From: Muribaculaceae bacterium
GTDB lineage: Bacteria > Bacteroidota > Bacteroidia > Bacteroidales > Muribaculaceae
NCBI GenBank assembly: GCA_017391675.1
Contig: JAFOXR010000050.1
Location: forward strand, 1 to 32,192
DNA: 32,192 nt
Direction of reading: 5' to 3'
The notes beneath the pieces are model-generated. The model was not told the DNA's origin. It saw only the letters and a list, made by a program, of their open reading frames with translations, and did not search any database. The translations under genes were made by a program, and so were the position numbers. Positions 17,691 to 25,959 of this stretch are shown here, piece by piece. Each line of letters begins with the position of its first letter. Position 1 is the stretch's first letter.

Positions 17691-18586
17691 CTTTTCATAA
17701 GTCTGATAAACACATCTTCAATTGACGGATTTTCCTCAGTGATTTCCAGACCATCCAAATTATTCAGTTGATTCTTAAATTCGTCAAGTCTGAATTTATC
17801 ATCGGCAATAACATGATGTTTCTCACCAAAAGGATAACAATCCACAACACCCTTCACATTTCGAGCGGCATTCAGCAGAGCAAACATGTTCTTAGCCTTA
17901 ATTCCATATAGTCTTGAGTTGAAGTCTTTCACAATACCATCTGGTGTATTTATACCCAATATTGTTCCTTGGTCACACAGCGCAATACGATCACATCTAC
18001 TGGCCTCGTCCATATATGGCGTTGATACAATTATCGTAATCCCATATTTCTTTAATTCACTAAGCATATCCCAGAATTCACATCGTGAAACTGCATCTAC
18101 GCCTGTCGTTGGTTCATCTAAAAGCAACACGCTAGGTCGATGTATCAATGCACACGACAGAGCAAGTTTCTGTTTCATACCGCCGGACAACTTTCCTGCT
18201 CTACGAGAAGCAAAAGGCTCTATCTGGCTATAGATTGGAGCGACCATATCATATGACTCTTCTACCGTCACTCCAAATAGAGCCGCAAAGAATTGCAAGT
18301 TTTCTTCAACAGTCAAGTCGGGGTATAATGAAAATCGTCCTGGCATATAGCCTACTATTTTTCTTATAGTGAGATAGTCCTTAACTATATCATAACCATC
18401 TACTTTTGCAGAACCTGAATCTGGATTAATAAGGGTTGTAAGTATTCTGAATAGAGTACTTTTCCCTGCTCCATCGGGTCCTATAAGTCCAAACAGTTCT
18501 CCTGTATGCACTTCAAAAGAAATACTGTTAAGGGCTTGAACCGCACCAAATGCTTTCGACAAATTATGTATCTCAACAGCTTTCAT
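17687..18586 (-). CDS. ABC exporter ATPase A, canonical signature, H-loop His missing
   Basis: A 299-residue ATP-binding subunit. Walker A is GPDGAGKS (residues 36-43), the signature is canonical LSGGMKQK (133-140) and Walker B is LLLDEPT (154-160). At the H-loop the sequence is VSTPYMDEA with Pro190 where His is expected, so its own Walker site should hydrolyse ATP poorly. A C-terminal extension of about 70 residues resembles that of the YbhF/DrrA group. It begins 1 base after the HlyD gene. In enterobacterial relatives the two ATPases are fused in one chain; here they are separate genes. Confidence 0.92.
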   Translation of the reverse strand: MKAVEIHNLSKAFGAVQALNSISFEVHTGELFGLIGPDGAGKSTLFRILTTLINPDSGSAKVDGYDIVKDYLTIRKIVGYMPGRFSLYPDLTVEENLQFFAALFGVTVEESYDMVAPIYSQIEPFASRRAGKLSGGMKQKLALSCALIHRPSVLLLDEPTTGVDAVSRCEFWDMLSELKKYGITIIVSTPYMDEASRCDRIALCDQGTILGINTPDGIVKDFNSRLYGIKAKNMFALLNAARNVKGVVDCYPFGEKHHVIADDKFRLDEFKNQLNNLDGLEITEENPSIEDVFIRLMKR

Positions 18587-18587
18587 A

Positions 18588-19472
18588 TCACAATATCACT
18601 TCTCCTGCAAGACCTATTTTAAGCCGGCCATCATTCTTTACTGCAATTTTTACAGCATATACAAGATTAGCACGAGAATCCTTTGTCTGAATTGTTTTTG
18701 GTGTAAATTCGCTTTCAGATGATATCCAGGAAACTCTTCCTTCATAATCATACCTTTCATCACCGCCAAAATCAGCCACCACTTTAACAGTGTCGCCTAG
18801 TTTGATTTTTGATAGTTGACTTGAGGTAAAATAAGCCCTCAAGTATATATTTTCCAAATCTGCTATCTTCATCAGCGGTTTGCCTATCGAAGCTAGTTCA
18901 CCAACTTCGGTATACTTCACCAGTACGGTTCCATTTACTGGTGAGACAATTTGACACTTTGAGATACGATCATCTAGTGCAGCAATCTGCACTTCAATTG
19001 CAGCTGAATTATCATTTATCGTTGAAGTGTTTTTACTCAAAGTCGACAATGTCGCTTCAAGCTGACTTTCCAATACTCGAATTTGAGCCTCAATATCATC
19101 ATATTGCTTCTTTGTAGCTGCACCTTCACTTAGCATATTTTCTACACGAAGCAATTCTTTTTTCTGCTTAGCAATCTGTTCTCTGAATGAAGAGACCTGT
19201 TTTTTGACATCGGGACGAGAAGCAAGAAGTGCAGATTGTTGAGCAAAAAGCTGCTTTCTTTGCAAATGCAACTGAATGCTATCAATTGCGCCTAATAGCA
19301 TGCCAGACTTTACATTGTGTCCTTCTTCTATATTAAATTCAAGTATTTTACCAACTGCTTCAGATGATACTACCACTTCTGTTGCTTCAAATGTACCTTG
19401 AGCATCAAACTCTCTGTCTTCTCCGCACGACACCGCCAGCATCGCTACTACGGCATATACTATTCGTTTCAT
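18588..19472 (-). CDS. HlyD-family membrane-fusion lipoprotein of the efflux system
   Basis: A 294-residue periplasmic adaptor. The signal peptide ends AVSC (Cys16), so it is a lipoprotein rather than anchored by a helix. A biotinyl-lipoyl-like half-motif at about residues 35-60 (GKILEFNIEEGHNVKSG) is followed by a long coiled-coil hairpin (about 70-155), then the second half-motif (VSPVNGTVLVKYTEVGELA) and a beta-barrel domain. It links the inner-membrane ABC unit to the TolC-like channel. It sits 2 bases after the channel gene and 1 base before ATPase A. Confidence 0.93.
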   Translation of the reverse strand: MKRIVYAVVAMLAVSCGEDREFDAQGTFEATEVVVSSEAVGKILEFNIEEGHNVKSGMLLGAIDSIQLHLQRKQLFAQQSALLASRPDVKKQVSSFREQIAKQKKELLRVENMLSEGAATKKQYDDIEAQIRVLESQLEATLSTLSKNTSTINDNSAAIEVQIAALDDRISKCQIVSPVNGTVLVKYTEVGELASIGKPLMKIADLENIYLRAYFTSSQLSKIKLGDTVKVVADFGGDERYDYEGRVSWISSESEFTPKTIQTKDSRANLVYAVKIAVKNDGRLKIGLAGEVIL

Positions 19473-19474
19473 AT

Positions 19475-20752
19475 TTATTGATTTAATGTTGTTTTTAATC
19501 TATATATTGCTTGTAATAATTCTATTTCATGAGTACTAAGCATCTGCTTGGCCACTGTTTCATCGGTGATTTTTCTCAATAAGTCTGTTATATCAATAAC
19601 ACCATTCTCCAACTGAGATTCTGCGGCAGCTCTTACTCTTGAGCGTAATTCAACTATCCTATTATCATCAATAATAGCCTTTTTCAATCTTAATATTTCG
19701 CCATCATCATGTGAAATTTGCAAACTCGTATTAAACAAAAATACATCTCTATGCACATCAATCTGCTTTTTTGCAACATTCAATTTTTCTAGATTATTTC
19801 TTTTCGTATATAATGCACCTACATTCCACGCCACTCTCACACCAATCATTGCATTAAGTGACCATTTTGACTCAACCATACTTTTGAACATATCTAAACC
19901 AGGATACCCATAAAATCCTTGTGCAAAAGCACTTATTTTTGGCATTACTGTAGAGTTTACTGACATGCGTTGTGCATTCAGTTTATTAAGCTGAGCATCA
20001 AAAAGCAGCAATTCTGGCCGAGATGAAATGCGGCTTGCTACTTCCTTCATTTCAGGCCGTACAAGTTTCTTTGACGATAATGGTTGTCCGATATAAAGTT
20101 CTAACATTTTTCGATAACTTGCTCTTGAAGTCTCAAGTTGCACTAACGATTGTTTTGCACCAAGCAATTCTGCTTCAAGCATATCTACATCGGCTTGCAT
20201 TGCTACGCCATTCTTTAGATATGTTTTCATACGGTTTAGATTACTATTTAAAACTGATATCAGTGATTCAGACTGAGAGATGCGCTCATCTATAAGCAAT
20301 ATACCAAAATAAATATTATCAACCCTAGACTGTAAATCATACAGCGATACATCGACCTGGCTTCTCTGTTCTATAGCTTCGGCAGTTGCCAAAGCCTTGT
20401 CTGCTCTAGATTTTCCTCCGTCCCATATATTTTGTGTTATATCTACTGCCACTTTATATTGGTCTTTACTAATTCCAGACATATCAAGACCATTTGCTTG
20501 CATCATATTCCTAAACACTTCCGGATATGTCGGTGTTGCCGACTGATATGTTGCTTGAGCCGAAAAAACTACCTGGGGTATCCACGCTTTTGACGCATTT
20601 GACAAATTATACTCTTCTGACATAGAAATCAACCCGTATTTCTTGATTTCGGGATAATTTTTATGAGCCAATTGGCGGCAATCATCAAGCGTTTGCGAGA
20701 ATCCAGTTGATGACATTAAAATAAAGCCTAATAACAAACTTCTATATTTCAT
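19475..20752 (-). CDS. TolC-family outer-membrane efflux channel
   Basis: A 425-residue outer-membrane channel with a signal peptide (about residues 1-19, ending GFSQ). Two OEP repeats, each rich in heptad coiled coil, form the trimeric alpha/beta barrel: roughly residues 20-220 and 235-425. It is the first gene of the efflux operon, which exports an unknown small molecule across both membranes. The promoter is the TATCTTTG at 20778-20785 (minus strand). The divergent AraC-type gene is the likely regulator. Confidence 0.93.
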   Translation of the reverse strand: MKYRSLLLGFILMSSTGFSQTLDDCRQLAHKNYPEIKKYGLISMSEEYNLSNASKAWIPQVVFSAQATYQSATPTYPEVFRNMMQANGLDMSGISKDQYKVAVDITQNIWDGGKSRADKALATAEAIEQRSQVDVSLYDLQSRVDNIYFGILLIDERISQSESLISVLNSNLNRMKTYLKNGVAMQADVDMLEAELLGAKQSLVQLETSRASYRKMLELYIGQPLSSKKLVRPEMKEVASRISSRPELLLFDAQLNKLNAQRMSVNSTVMPKISAFAQGFYGYPGLDMFKSMVESKWSLNAMIGVRVAWNVGALYTKRNNLEKLNVAKKQIDVHRDVFLFNTSLQISHDDGEILRLKKAIIDDNRIVELRSRVRAAAESQLENGVIDITDLLRKITDETVAKQMLSTHEIELLQAIYRLKTTLNQ

Positions 20753-20777
20753 AACACGATTATTGTAATGTTTAATG

Positions 20778-20785
20778 CAAAGATA
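20778..20785 (-). promoter_or_regulatory. TANNTTTG -7 element for the efflux operon
   Basis: The minus strand reads TATCTTTG, 25 bases before the ATG at 20752. The surrounding ATGCAAAGAT (20775-20784, plus strand) is repeated at 20819-20828, 44 bases away, in the control region shared with the AraC-type gene. Confidence 0.6.
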
Positions 20786-20818
20786 TGACCTATCATACTA
20801 AGAATATAGTTCAAATCC

Positions 20819-20828
20819 ATGCAAAGAT
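20819..20828. promoter_or_regulatory. second copy of ATGCAAAGAT in the divergent control region
   Basis: This 10-base sequence repeats exactly the one overlapping the efflux -7 element. It could be half of a regulator site used by the AraC-type protein, or a chance second copy of a promoter-like string. Spacing is 44 bases, about four helical turns. Confidence 0.3.
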
Positions 20829-20894
20829 TGAGCAATTTTCACCATTAATTAATTTAATCTTTATTAATCAATAATTTATTATGGCAAAAAAGGT

Positions 20895-20902
20895 TATCTT
20901 TG
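20895..20902 (+). promoter_or_regulatory. TANNTTTG -7 element for the AraC-type gene
   Basis: TATCTTTG, identical to the efflux operon element, only 4 bases before the ATG at 20907. The transcript would be nearly leaderless unless translation starts later, for example at the ATG encoding Met11 (20937). Confidence 0.5.
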
Positions 20903-20906
20903 TTAC

Positions 20907-21737
20907 ATGAAAAAGTTCAACCAAATTGATAGCGACATGAGTTTCTCTATGCATCTTTGCACAAGAGGAAAATGCGAAATGATTGTCAATGATAAACGAT
21001 GCCTTTTAAAGTGTGGAGATGCTCTTATAAAATCTCCGCTTGTTCAAATAAGCCGAGTCAAGGAATCTGAAGATTTTTGCATGGCTACGATTTTTGAAGA
21101 TGAGATAGATGTTCTAGCGCCAATTGCCGAAACCAACTTTGACATCGTACAAGATTTCTTGCGACAGAATAAGTTTTACTGCAGCTGTAATGCTAATGAG
21201 CAAGCAAACTTCCTAACTCGTAAGAAAACAATTGATGAATACAAACAAGCCCTTACTTCAAAAGACATATCAGGTAAACAGAATATAGCAATTAAACATA
21301 TTATTGCATTATTGGAACAGGCAACAATACTTGAATATGCAAATATCTTTCTGAAGCAACAGGAAAATAAGCATGAGGACAACAATAAAGAAAGGAATAT
21401 AATGATCAGATTCATTTTTACTCTTTTCAACAACTATAAATATCACCGTCAAGTAAAATTCTACGCCGACAGTTTGAATTTCTCTGCCAACCATTTCACT
21501 AGAATAATAAAGAAAGTATCAAAAAGGACACCATCTGAATGGATTTCTATTATTACAATAAACCAATCAAAAAAACTACTTCGTAAACAGAATATTTCAA
21601 TCAAAGAAGTCGCACAAGAATTAAACTTCCCCGAACAATTCACATTCAGAAAATACTTCAAATTATACACAGGCATATCACCTAAGGAGTATAAATTGAA
21701 TCTATCAAAAGAGAAATCAGCAGCAAGCAATAAATAA
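20907..21737 (+). CDS. AraC-family transcriptional regulator
   Basis: A 276-residue regulator. The N-terminal ~150 residues begin like a cupin-type sensing domain (GKCEMIVNDKRCLLKCGDALIKSP reads as beta strands) and continue with helices. The C-terminal ~100 residues carry two helix-turn-helix motifs: VKFYADSLNFSANHFTRIIKK and IKEVAQELNFPEQFTFRKYFK, followed by the typical TGISPKEYK. It is divergent from the efflux operon and shares a 154-base control region with it, so it probably controls that operon and perhaps itself. The effector is unknown. The near-leaderless start makes Met11 an alternative N-terminus. Confidence 0.9.
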   Translation: MKKFNQIDSDMSFSMHLCTRGKCEMIVNDKRCLLKCGDALIKSPLVQISRVKESEDFCMATIFEDEIDVLAPIAETNFDIVQDFLRQNKFYCSCNANEQANFLTRKKTIDEYKQALTSKDISGKQNIAIKHIIALLEQATILEYANIFLKQQENKHEDNNKERNIMIRFIFTLFNNYKYHRQVKFYADSLNFSANHFTRIIKKVSKRTPSEWISIITINQSKKLLRKQNISIKEVAQELNFPEQFTFRKYFKLYTGISPKEYKLNLSKEKSAASNK

Positions 21738-21742
21738 AAATA

Positions 21743-21768
21743 GGTTTCTTCCATCAACGGAAGAAACC
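21743..21768. terminator. intrinsic terminator between araC-type gene and radA
   Basis: GGTTTCTTCC (21743-21752) and GGAAGAAACC (21759-21768) form a perfect 10-bp stem with a 6-base loop. The T-rich run on the minus strand is better than that on the plus strand. It lies close after the AraC-type stop and about 150 bases past the radA stop. Confidence 0.7.
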
Positions 21769-21920
21769 ATATTATAGTTTATTGTCTAATTATTAAGATA
21801 ACGCAAATCACTGCGTAAATACATTAGAATTAATCGAAAAGTTAGTAGTTTGAAGCTATTTAATATAATGACTGTATTTCATGCATTTAGTTTAACTACC
21901 TGATTGTATTTTAACTTTCA

Positions 21921-23306
21921 TTAACTAAATAGATATTTAAAAGCCTCTTCTACTTTAGCTACCTCAATTAATTTTATATTCATGCGTGTTACATCAAATC
22001 CTTTGACATTATGTTTAGGTATAATCATAGTCTTGAAACCAAGTTTTTCGGCCTCCGAAATTCTTTGCTCTATACGAGTAACCTGGCGTATCTCACCACT
22101 TAACCCTACTTCACCACTCATACACACGCCTTCACTAATTGGCATATCTACATTTGAAGAAAGGATTGAGCAAATTACTGCAAGGTCAAGCGCAGGATCA
22201 TTAACCTTTAATCCACCTGCTATATTCAAGAAAACATCTTTTTGAGCCAACTTGAAACCAATACGCTTCTCAAGAACAGCCAAGAGCATATTCATTCTTT
22301 TTACATCAAATCCAGTTACCGAGCGCTGAGCAGTTCCATATGCAGCAGTGCTCACCAATGATTGCGCTTCAATTAAAAACGGCCTTATTCCTTCCAGGGT
22401 TACACCTATTGCTACTCCGCTCAGATTTTCTTCTCTATGAGACAATAACATTTCTGACGGATTTGTTACCTCACGCAATCCGTAATGCGTCATTTCATAT
22501 ATACCCATTTCCGATGTACTGCCAAAACGGTTCTTAATACCACGCAAAATGCGGTACATATAATGTCTATCTCCTTCAAACTGAAGAACTGCATCAACTA
22601 TATGTTCAAGCACTTTAGGACCTGCAATGCTTCCTTCTTTATTAATATGGCCAATAAGTATTACAGGAGTATTTGTCTGTTTTGCATATTTCAGCAATGC
22701 TGCAGCACATTCTCTTACCTGTCCAACACTGCCTGCTGATGAGTCTAGCATATCAGATGCAATAGTCTGGATTGAATCTACAACAACAAGATCAGGCTTG
22801 AAGTTATTAATGCTCGTAAAAATAGACTCTAGTGATGTATCACATACGATATAGCATTCACAGTCAATTTTACCTCCGCAAATACGGTCGGCACGCATTT
22901 TAAGCTGTTGCTGACTTTCTTCACCACTAACATATAACACTTTTCGACTGCGTATTCTTAGCACATTCTGTAAAATCAATGTAGACTTGCCTATGCCTGG
23001 CTCTCCTCCGACAAGAATAATAGAGCCCTGAACCAGCCCTCCTCCCAAAACTCGGTTCAACTCTCCGCTAGGAAGTTGTATTCTAGGTTCATTCTCCGAT
23101 TTAATTTCAGAAATCTTTATCGGAGTTATTCGCTTTTTCGCACCATCATCTTCTCCGAATGCTGTCATAGTCTTTGCAGGTTTTGCTGCAACCTTCTCTT
23201 CTACATATGTATTCCATTCTCCGCACGCAGGACACTTGCCAACCCATTTAGGAGAATCAGCCCCACAATTACTGCAATAGAACATTGACTTTACCTTAAC
23301 AGCCAT
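21921..23306 (-). CDS. radA: DNA repair protein RadA
   Basis: A 461-residue RadA/Sms, a hexameric helicase that promotes branch migration in recombination. An N-terminal C4 zinc finger uses Cys11, Cys14, Cys25 and Cys28. A RecA-like core follows with Walker A GGEPGIGKST (100-109), Walker B LVVVD (173-177) and the diagnostic KNRFG (258-262). A Lon-protease-like C-terminal domain covers about residues 285-455. Length matches the family. It is 6 bases after the RNA methyltransferase gene, so the two share a transcript. Confidence 0.97.
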   Translation of the reverse strand: MAVKVKSMFYCSNCGADSPKWVGKCPACGEWNTYVEEKVAAKPAKTMTAFGEDDGAKKRITPIKISEIKSENEPRIQLPSGELNRVLGGGLVQGSIILVGGEPGIGKSTLILQNVLRIRSRKVLYVSGEESQQQLKMRADRICGGKIDCECYIVCDTSLESIFTSINNFKPDLVVVDSIQTIASDMLDSSAGSVGQVRECAAALLKYAKQTNTPVILIGHINKEGSIAGPKVLEHIVDAVLQFEGDRHYMYRILRGIKNRFGSTSEMGIYEMTHYGLREVTNPSEMLLSHREENLSGVAIGVTLEGIRPFLIEAQSLVSTAAYGTAQRSVTGFDVKRMNMLLAVLEKRIGFKLAQKDVFLNIAGGLKVNDPALDLAVICSILSSNVDMPISEGVCMSGEVGLSGEIRQVTRIEQRISEAEKLGFKTMIIPKHNVKGFDVTRMNIKLIEVAKVEEAFKYLFS

Positions 23307-23312
23307 TGCTAT

Positions 23313-24080
23313 CTATTTTTTAATAAAACAATTCCTTCGGAATTCACTTATGGTTATAGCTGCTGCCATACCCACATTGAGTGATTCACTTGTAGCTACA
23401 CCTTGAGGATAAGATGGTATCAGCAATCTATTCTCAATCATCTCACCCACTTTTGGTGAAATGCCTCTTCCTTCGTTTCCGAATACCACAAAACCATATG
23501 AAGGCAATTCACTGCTGTATATATTTTTCCCATCTAGAAAAGTACCATACAATGGCAGATCTGAATACTCTGTAAACAAGTCTTCTAAATCACAATAATG
23601 CACTTTCACTCGTGAAATTGCTCCCATTGTAGCCTGTATAACCTTGTGATTATACACATCTACTGTTTTCTCACTGCAGAATATGTTCTTTATGCCATAC
23701 CAGTCAGCTATACGAATAATTGTACCGAGGTTACCTGGATCTTGAATATTATCAAGTACAATATTAAGATTTGTACGCACTTCCTCGTCGTTTATTTCAT
23801 CTTCTGGTATATCATATACGGCAATAACATCAGCTGCTGTAGAGAATTGAGACATTCTCTGCATCTGACTTTTATTGGCAAACATGATTTTTCCCATGTG
23901 TCCGCTATGGCCAAACTCTTCATACCATGCTTGAGTAGCTACAATCAACCTGCAGTTAAAATAATCCCAAGTATCCCTTACGCATTTAGTACCTTCGGCA
24001 GCAAAGCAGCCTTCTGCCACACGATATTTTTTCTGGCCAAGTGACGCTACCAGTTTTATAATATTATTTGTAACATTCAT
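23313..24080 (-). CDS. TrmH-family (SpoU) RNA 2'-O-methyltransferase
   Basis: A 255-residue SPOUT enzyme. An N-terminal L30e-like substrate-binding domain (about residues 1-95, with AEGCFAAEGTKCV) precedes the knotted catalytic domain. Motif 1 is NIQDPGNLGTIIR (111-123), motif 2 GNEGRGI (201-207) and motif 3 SLNVGMAAAI (233-242). These give SAM binding and 2'-O-ribose methylation of rRNA or tRNA. The exact nucleotide is unknown; RlmB-like 23S rRNA activity is possible. Promoter TAACTTTG at 24108-24115 on the minus strand. Confidence 0.93.
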   Translation of the reverse strand: MNVTNNIIKLVASLGQKKYRVAEGCFAAEGTKCVRDTWDYFNCRLIVATQAWYEEFGHSGHMGKIMFANKSQMQRMSQFSTAADVIAVYDIPEDEINDEEVRTNLNIVLDNIQDPGNLGTIIRIADWYGIKNIFCSEKTVDVYNHKVIQATMGAISRVKVHYCDLEDLFTEYSDLPLYGTFLDGKNIYSSELPSYGFVVFGNEGRGISPKVGEMIENRLLIPSYPQGVATSESLNVGMAAAITISEFRRNCFIKK

Positions 24081-24107
24081 ATCTCACATTGTCTCGTTTA
24101 TGATATT

Positions 24108-24115
24108 CAAAGTTA
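24108..24115 (-). promoter_or_regulatory. TANNTTTG -7 element for the trmH-radA operon
   Basis: The minus strand reads TAACTTTG, 27 bases before the ATG at 24080. Confidence 0.55.
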
Positions 24116-24208
24116 ATATATATTTCCATAATATTTGAAAAAAAAGTGAATTTAGCCGCATTTTGAAAAAAAATGTGACGAAGTACTTTATTATTATATC
24201 AATTTGAC

Positions 24209-24216
24209 TAACTTTG
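24209..24216 (+). promoter_or_regulatory. TANNTTTG -7 element for the MFS transporter
   Basis: TAACTTTG, which would start a leader of about 80 bases before the ATG at 24306. The leader contains the hairpin at 24268-24293. Confidence 0.5.
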
Positions 24217-24267
24217 CGATATATATTATAAATTAATGATTCACTATTTGATGACAAGCCTATCTTA

Positions 24268-24293
24268 TTATGGCTATTATCAGATAGCCATAA
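24268..24293 (+). promoter_or_regulatory. leader hairpin before the MFS transporter
   Basis: TTATGGCTAT (24268-24277) and ATAGCCATAA (24284-24293) form a perfect 10-bp inverted repeat with a 6-base loop, ending 12 bases before the start codon. No T run follows, so it is not a standard terminator. It could be an operator for a dimeric repressor placed after the transcription start, or an mRNA structure affecting ribosome access. Confidence 0.5.
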
Positions 24294-24305
24294 AACTATT
24301 CTAAA

Positions 24306-25628
24306 ATGAGATCCAAACCCGATTTGAGTTTTTGGAAGCTATGGAATCTTAGCTTCGGTTTTTTTGGTGTGCAAATCGCTTACGCTTTGCAAAGTGCAAA
24401 CATTAGCCGTATTTTTGCTACACTTGGTGCTGACCCGCACAATCTTAGTTATTTCTGGATTTTACCTCCTCTAATGGGTATTATCGTTCAGCCAATTATT
24501 GGCTCAATGAGCGACAAAACCTGGTGCCGATTCGGTCGCCGTCTGCCCTATCTTATTCTCGGAGCTGCAATTGCAGTAATCGTTATGTGTCTTCTGCCTA
24601 ATGCCGGAAGTTTTGGGTTAACAATAAGTTCTGCGATGATATTCGGATTCATCTCGCTTATGTTCCTTGACACTTCAATAAACATGGCAATGCAACCATT
24701 TAAGATGCTTGTTGGTGACCAAGTGAATGAAAAGCAGAAAGGTCTAGCATATTCAATACAAAGTTTCCTTTGCAATGCAGGCAGTCTTGTTGGATATCTT
24801 GCACCGATTATTTTCACGGCAATCGGCATAAGCAATCTTGCTCCTAAAGGACAAGTGCCCGACTCAGTGACTTATGCATTCTATGTAGGTGCTGCAATTC
24901 TTATTCTTTGCGTTCTTTACACATTTGCAACTGTAAAGGAAATGCCTCCTAAAGAATATGCCGAGTTCCACGGATTTGATGAAGAAGTCGACAAGAAAGA
25001 AGAAAAGAAAGAGTCAATGATTTCTCTTCTTATCCACGCGCCGAAAGTATTCTGGACTGTTGGACTTGTTCAATTCTTCTGCTGGTGTGCATTCATGTAT
25101 ATGTGGACTTACACTAACGGTGCAATTGCCGATACAGTATGGCACACTACCGATACCGCATCGGCCGAATATCAGGAAGCAGGTAACTGGGTTGGTGTTC
25201 TATTTGCAGTACAGGCAATCGGTTCAGTGCTATGGGCTATGATTATACCACAATTCAAGAGCCATAAGGTAGCATACAGTTTGAGTTTGATTCTTGGTGG
25301 TATCGGTTTCATCTCTACAATGTTCATTCACGACCAATACATGCTATTCATCTCTTACCTTCTTATTGGTTGTGCATGGGCTGCAATGCTTGCTCTACCT
25401 TTCACTATCCTGACAAACTCTATCTCTGGAAAGAACATGGGTACATATCTTGGATTATTCAACGGTACTATATGCTTACCACAAATCATTGCAGCTGCAG
25501 TGGGTGGCGGTCTATTAACTCTTGTAGGCAGCAAGCAAATCAACATGCTTGTTCTTGCTGGAATCCTGCTATTAGTTGGAGCTTTAGCCGTATTTATAAT
25601 CAAAGAAACTTCAGTTGAAAAGAAATAG
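24306..25628 (+). CDS. SLC45-like major facilitator sugar transporter
   Basis: A 440-residue, twelve-helix major facilitator. The N-terminus has the SLC45/GPH-like pattern: LSFGFFGVQIAYALQSANIS, then PIIGSMSDKTWCRFGRRLPY, the MFS motif between helices 2 and 3 with its basic residues. A charged loop (EEVDKKEEKKES) divides the two six-helix halves. Relatives in Bacteroidota take up maltose, sucrose or other disaccharides with protons. The sugar is not determinable, since no glycoside hydrolase or regulator lies next to it. It is a single gene with its own promoter and terminator. Confidence 0.87.
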   Translation: MRSKPDLSFWKLWNLSFGFFGVQIAYALQSANISRIFATLGADPHNLSYFWILPPLMGIIVQPIIGSMSDKTWCRFGRRLPYLILGAAIAVIVMCLLPNAGSFGLTISSAMIFGFISLMFLDTSINMAMQPFKMLVGDQVNEKQKGLAYSIQSFLCNAGSLVGYLAPIIFTAIGISNLAPKGQVPDSVTYAFYVGAAILILCVLYTFATVKEMPPKEYAEFHGFDEEVDKKEEKKESMISLLIHAPKVFWTVGLVQFFCWCAFMYMWTYTNGAIADTVWHTTDTASAEYQEAGNWVGVLFAVQAIGSVLWAMIIPQFKSHKVAYSLSLILGGIGFISTMFIHDQYMLFISYLLIGCAWAAMLALPFTILTNSISGKNMGTYLGLFNGTICLPQIIAAAVGGGLLTLVGSKQINMLVLAGILLLVGALAVFIIKETSVEKK

Positions 25629-25653
25629 CATTATTGAAAATATTATTACATTA

Positions 25654-25687
25654 AGAGGGCATTCAGAATTGAATGTCCTCTTTTATT
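25654..25687 (+). terminator. intrinsic terminator of the MFS gene
   Basis: AAGAGGGCATTC (25654-25665) pairs with GAATGTCCTCTT (25672-25683), 12 bp with one G-U pair and a 6-base loop, followed by a T-rich run. Confidence 0.88.
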
Positions 25688-25890
25688 TTACCCCTGTCTG
25701 GCACTGCAAAACTGCCACTTGCTTATATATATGTATACTGCAACGCTCACCACTTTACTATACCATACTATACTTACTATACTACAACCAAACATGAAAC
25801 AAACATATTCCTAGACAAATATGTCATGTTATATAGATTACGCATTCTGTGTAGATTGCGCTTACACTCAATCCTAAAGTATGCTGCACA

Positions 25891-25920
25891 AAAAAGTGCT
25901 GATGAATAATCACCAGCACT
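25891..25920 (-). terminator. intrinsic terminator of the gyrA-TPR operon
   Basis: On the minus strand AGTGCTG pairs with CAGCACT (plus coordinates 25914-25920 and 25895-25901) around a 12-base loop, followed directly by a T run. It lies about 40 bases after the TPR gene stop. Confidence 0.8.
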
Positions 25921-25959
25921 CTTTCAGTTAAGTCAATCTCAATAGATTATAGCGACTTA

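Larger units (their letters stand above)
25629..25959. other. 331-base gap with two terminators and short tandem-like repeats
   Basis: No gene is supported between the convergent MFS and TPR genes. The gap holds a terminator at each end, three copies of ACTATAC at 25757-25763, 25767-25773 and 25776-25782 (starts 10 and 9 bases apart), and a near-exact direct repeat, TAGATTACGC (25834-25843) and TAGATTGCGC (25852-25861), 18 bases apart. The meaning of these repeats is unknown. Confidence 0.5.

Noticed and set aside
21801-21816. 5-bp hairpin ACGCA/TGCGT after the AraC-type gene
   Set aside because: Short stem, no T run, and a better terminator lies just upstream; probably chance.
25673-25909. 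78-codon plus-strand open frame between the MFS and TPR genes
   Set aside because: It starts inside the MFS terminator hairpin, runs through low-complexity Tyr/Thr-rich sequence and ends in the next terminator; no family resemblance.
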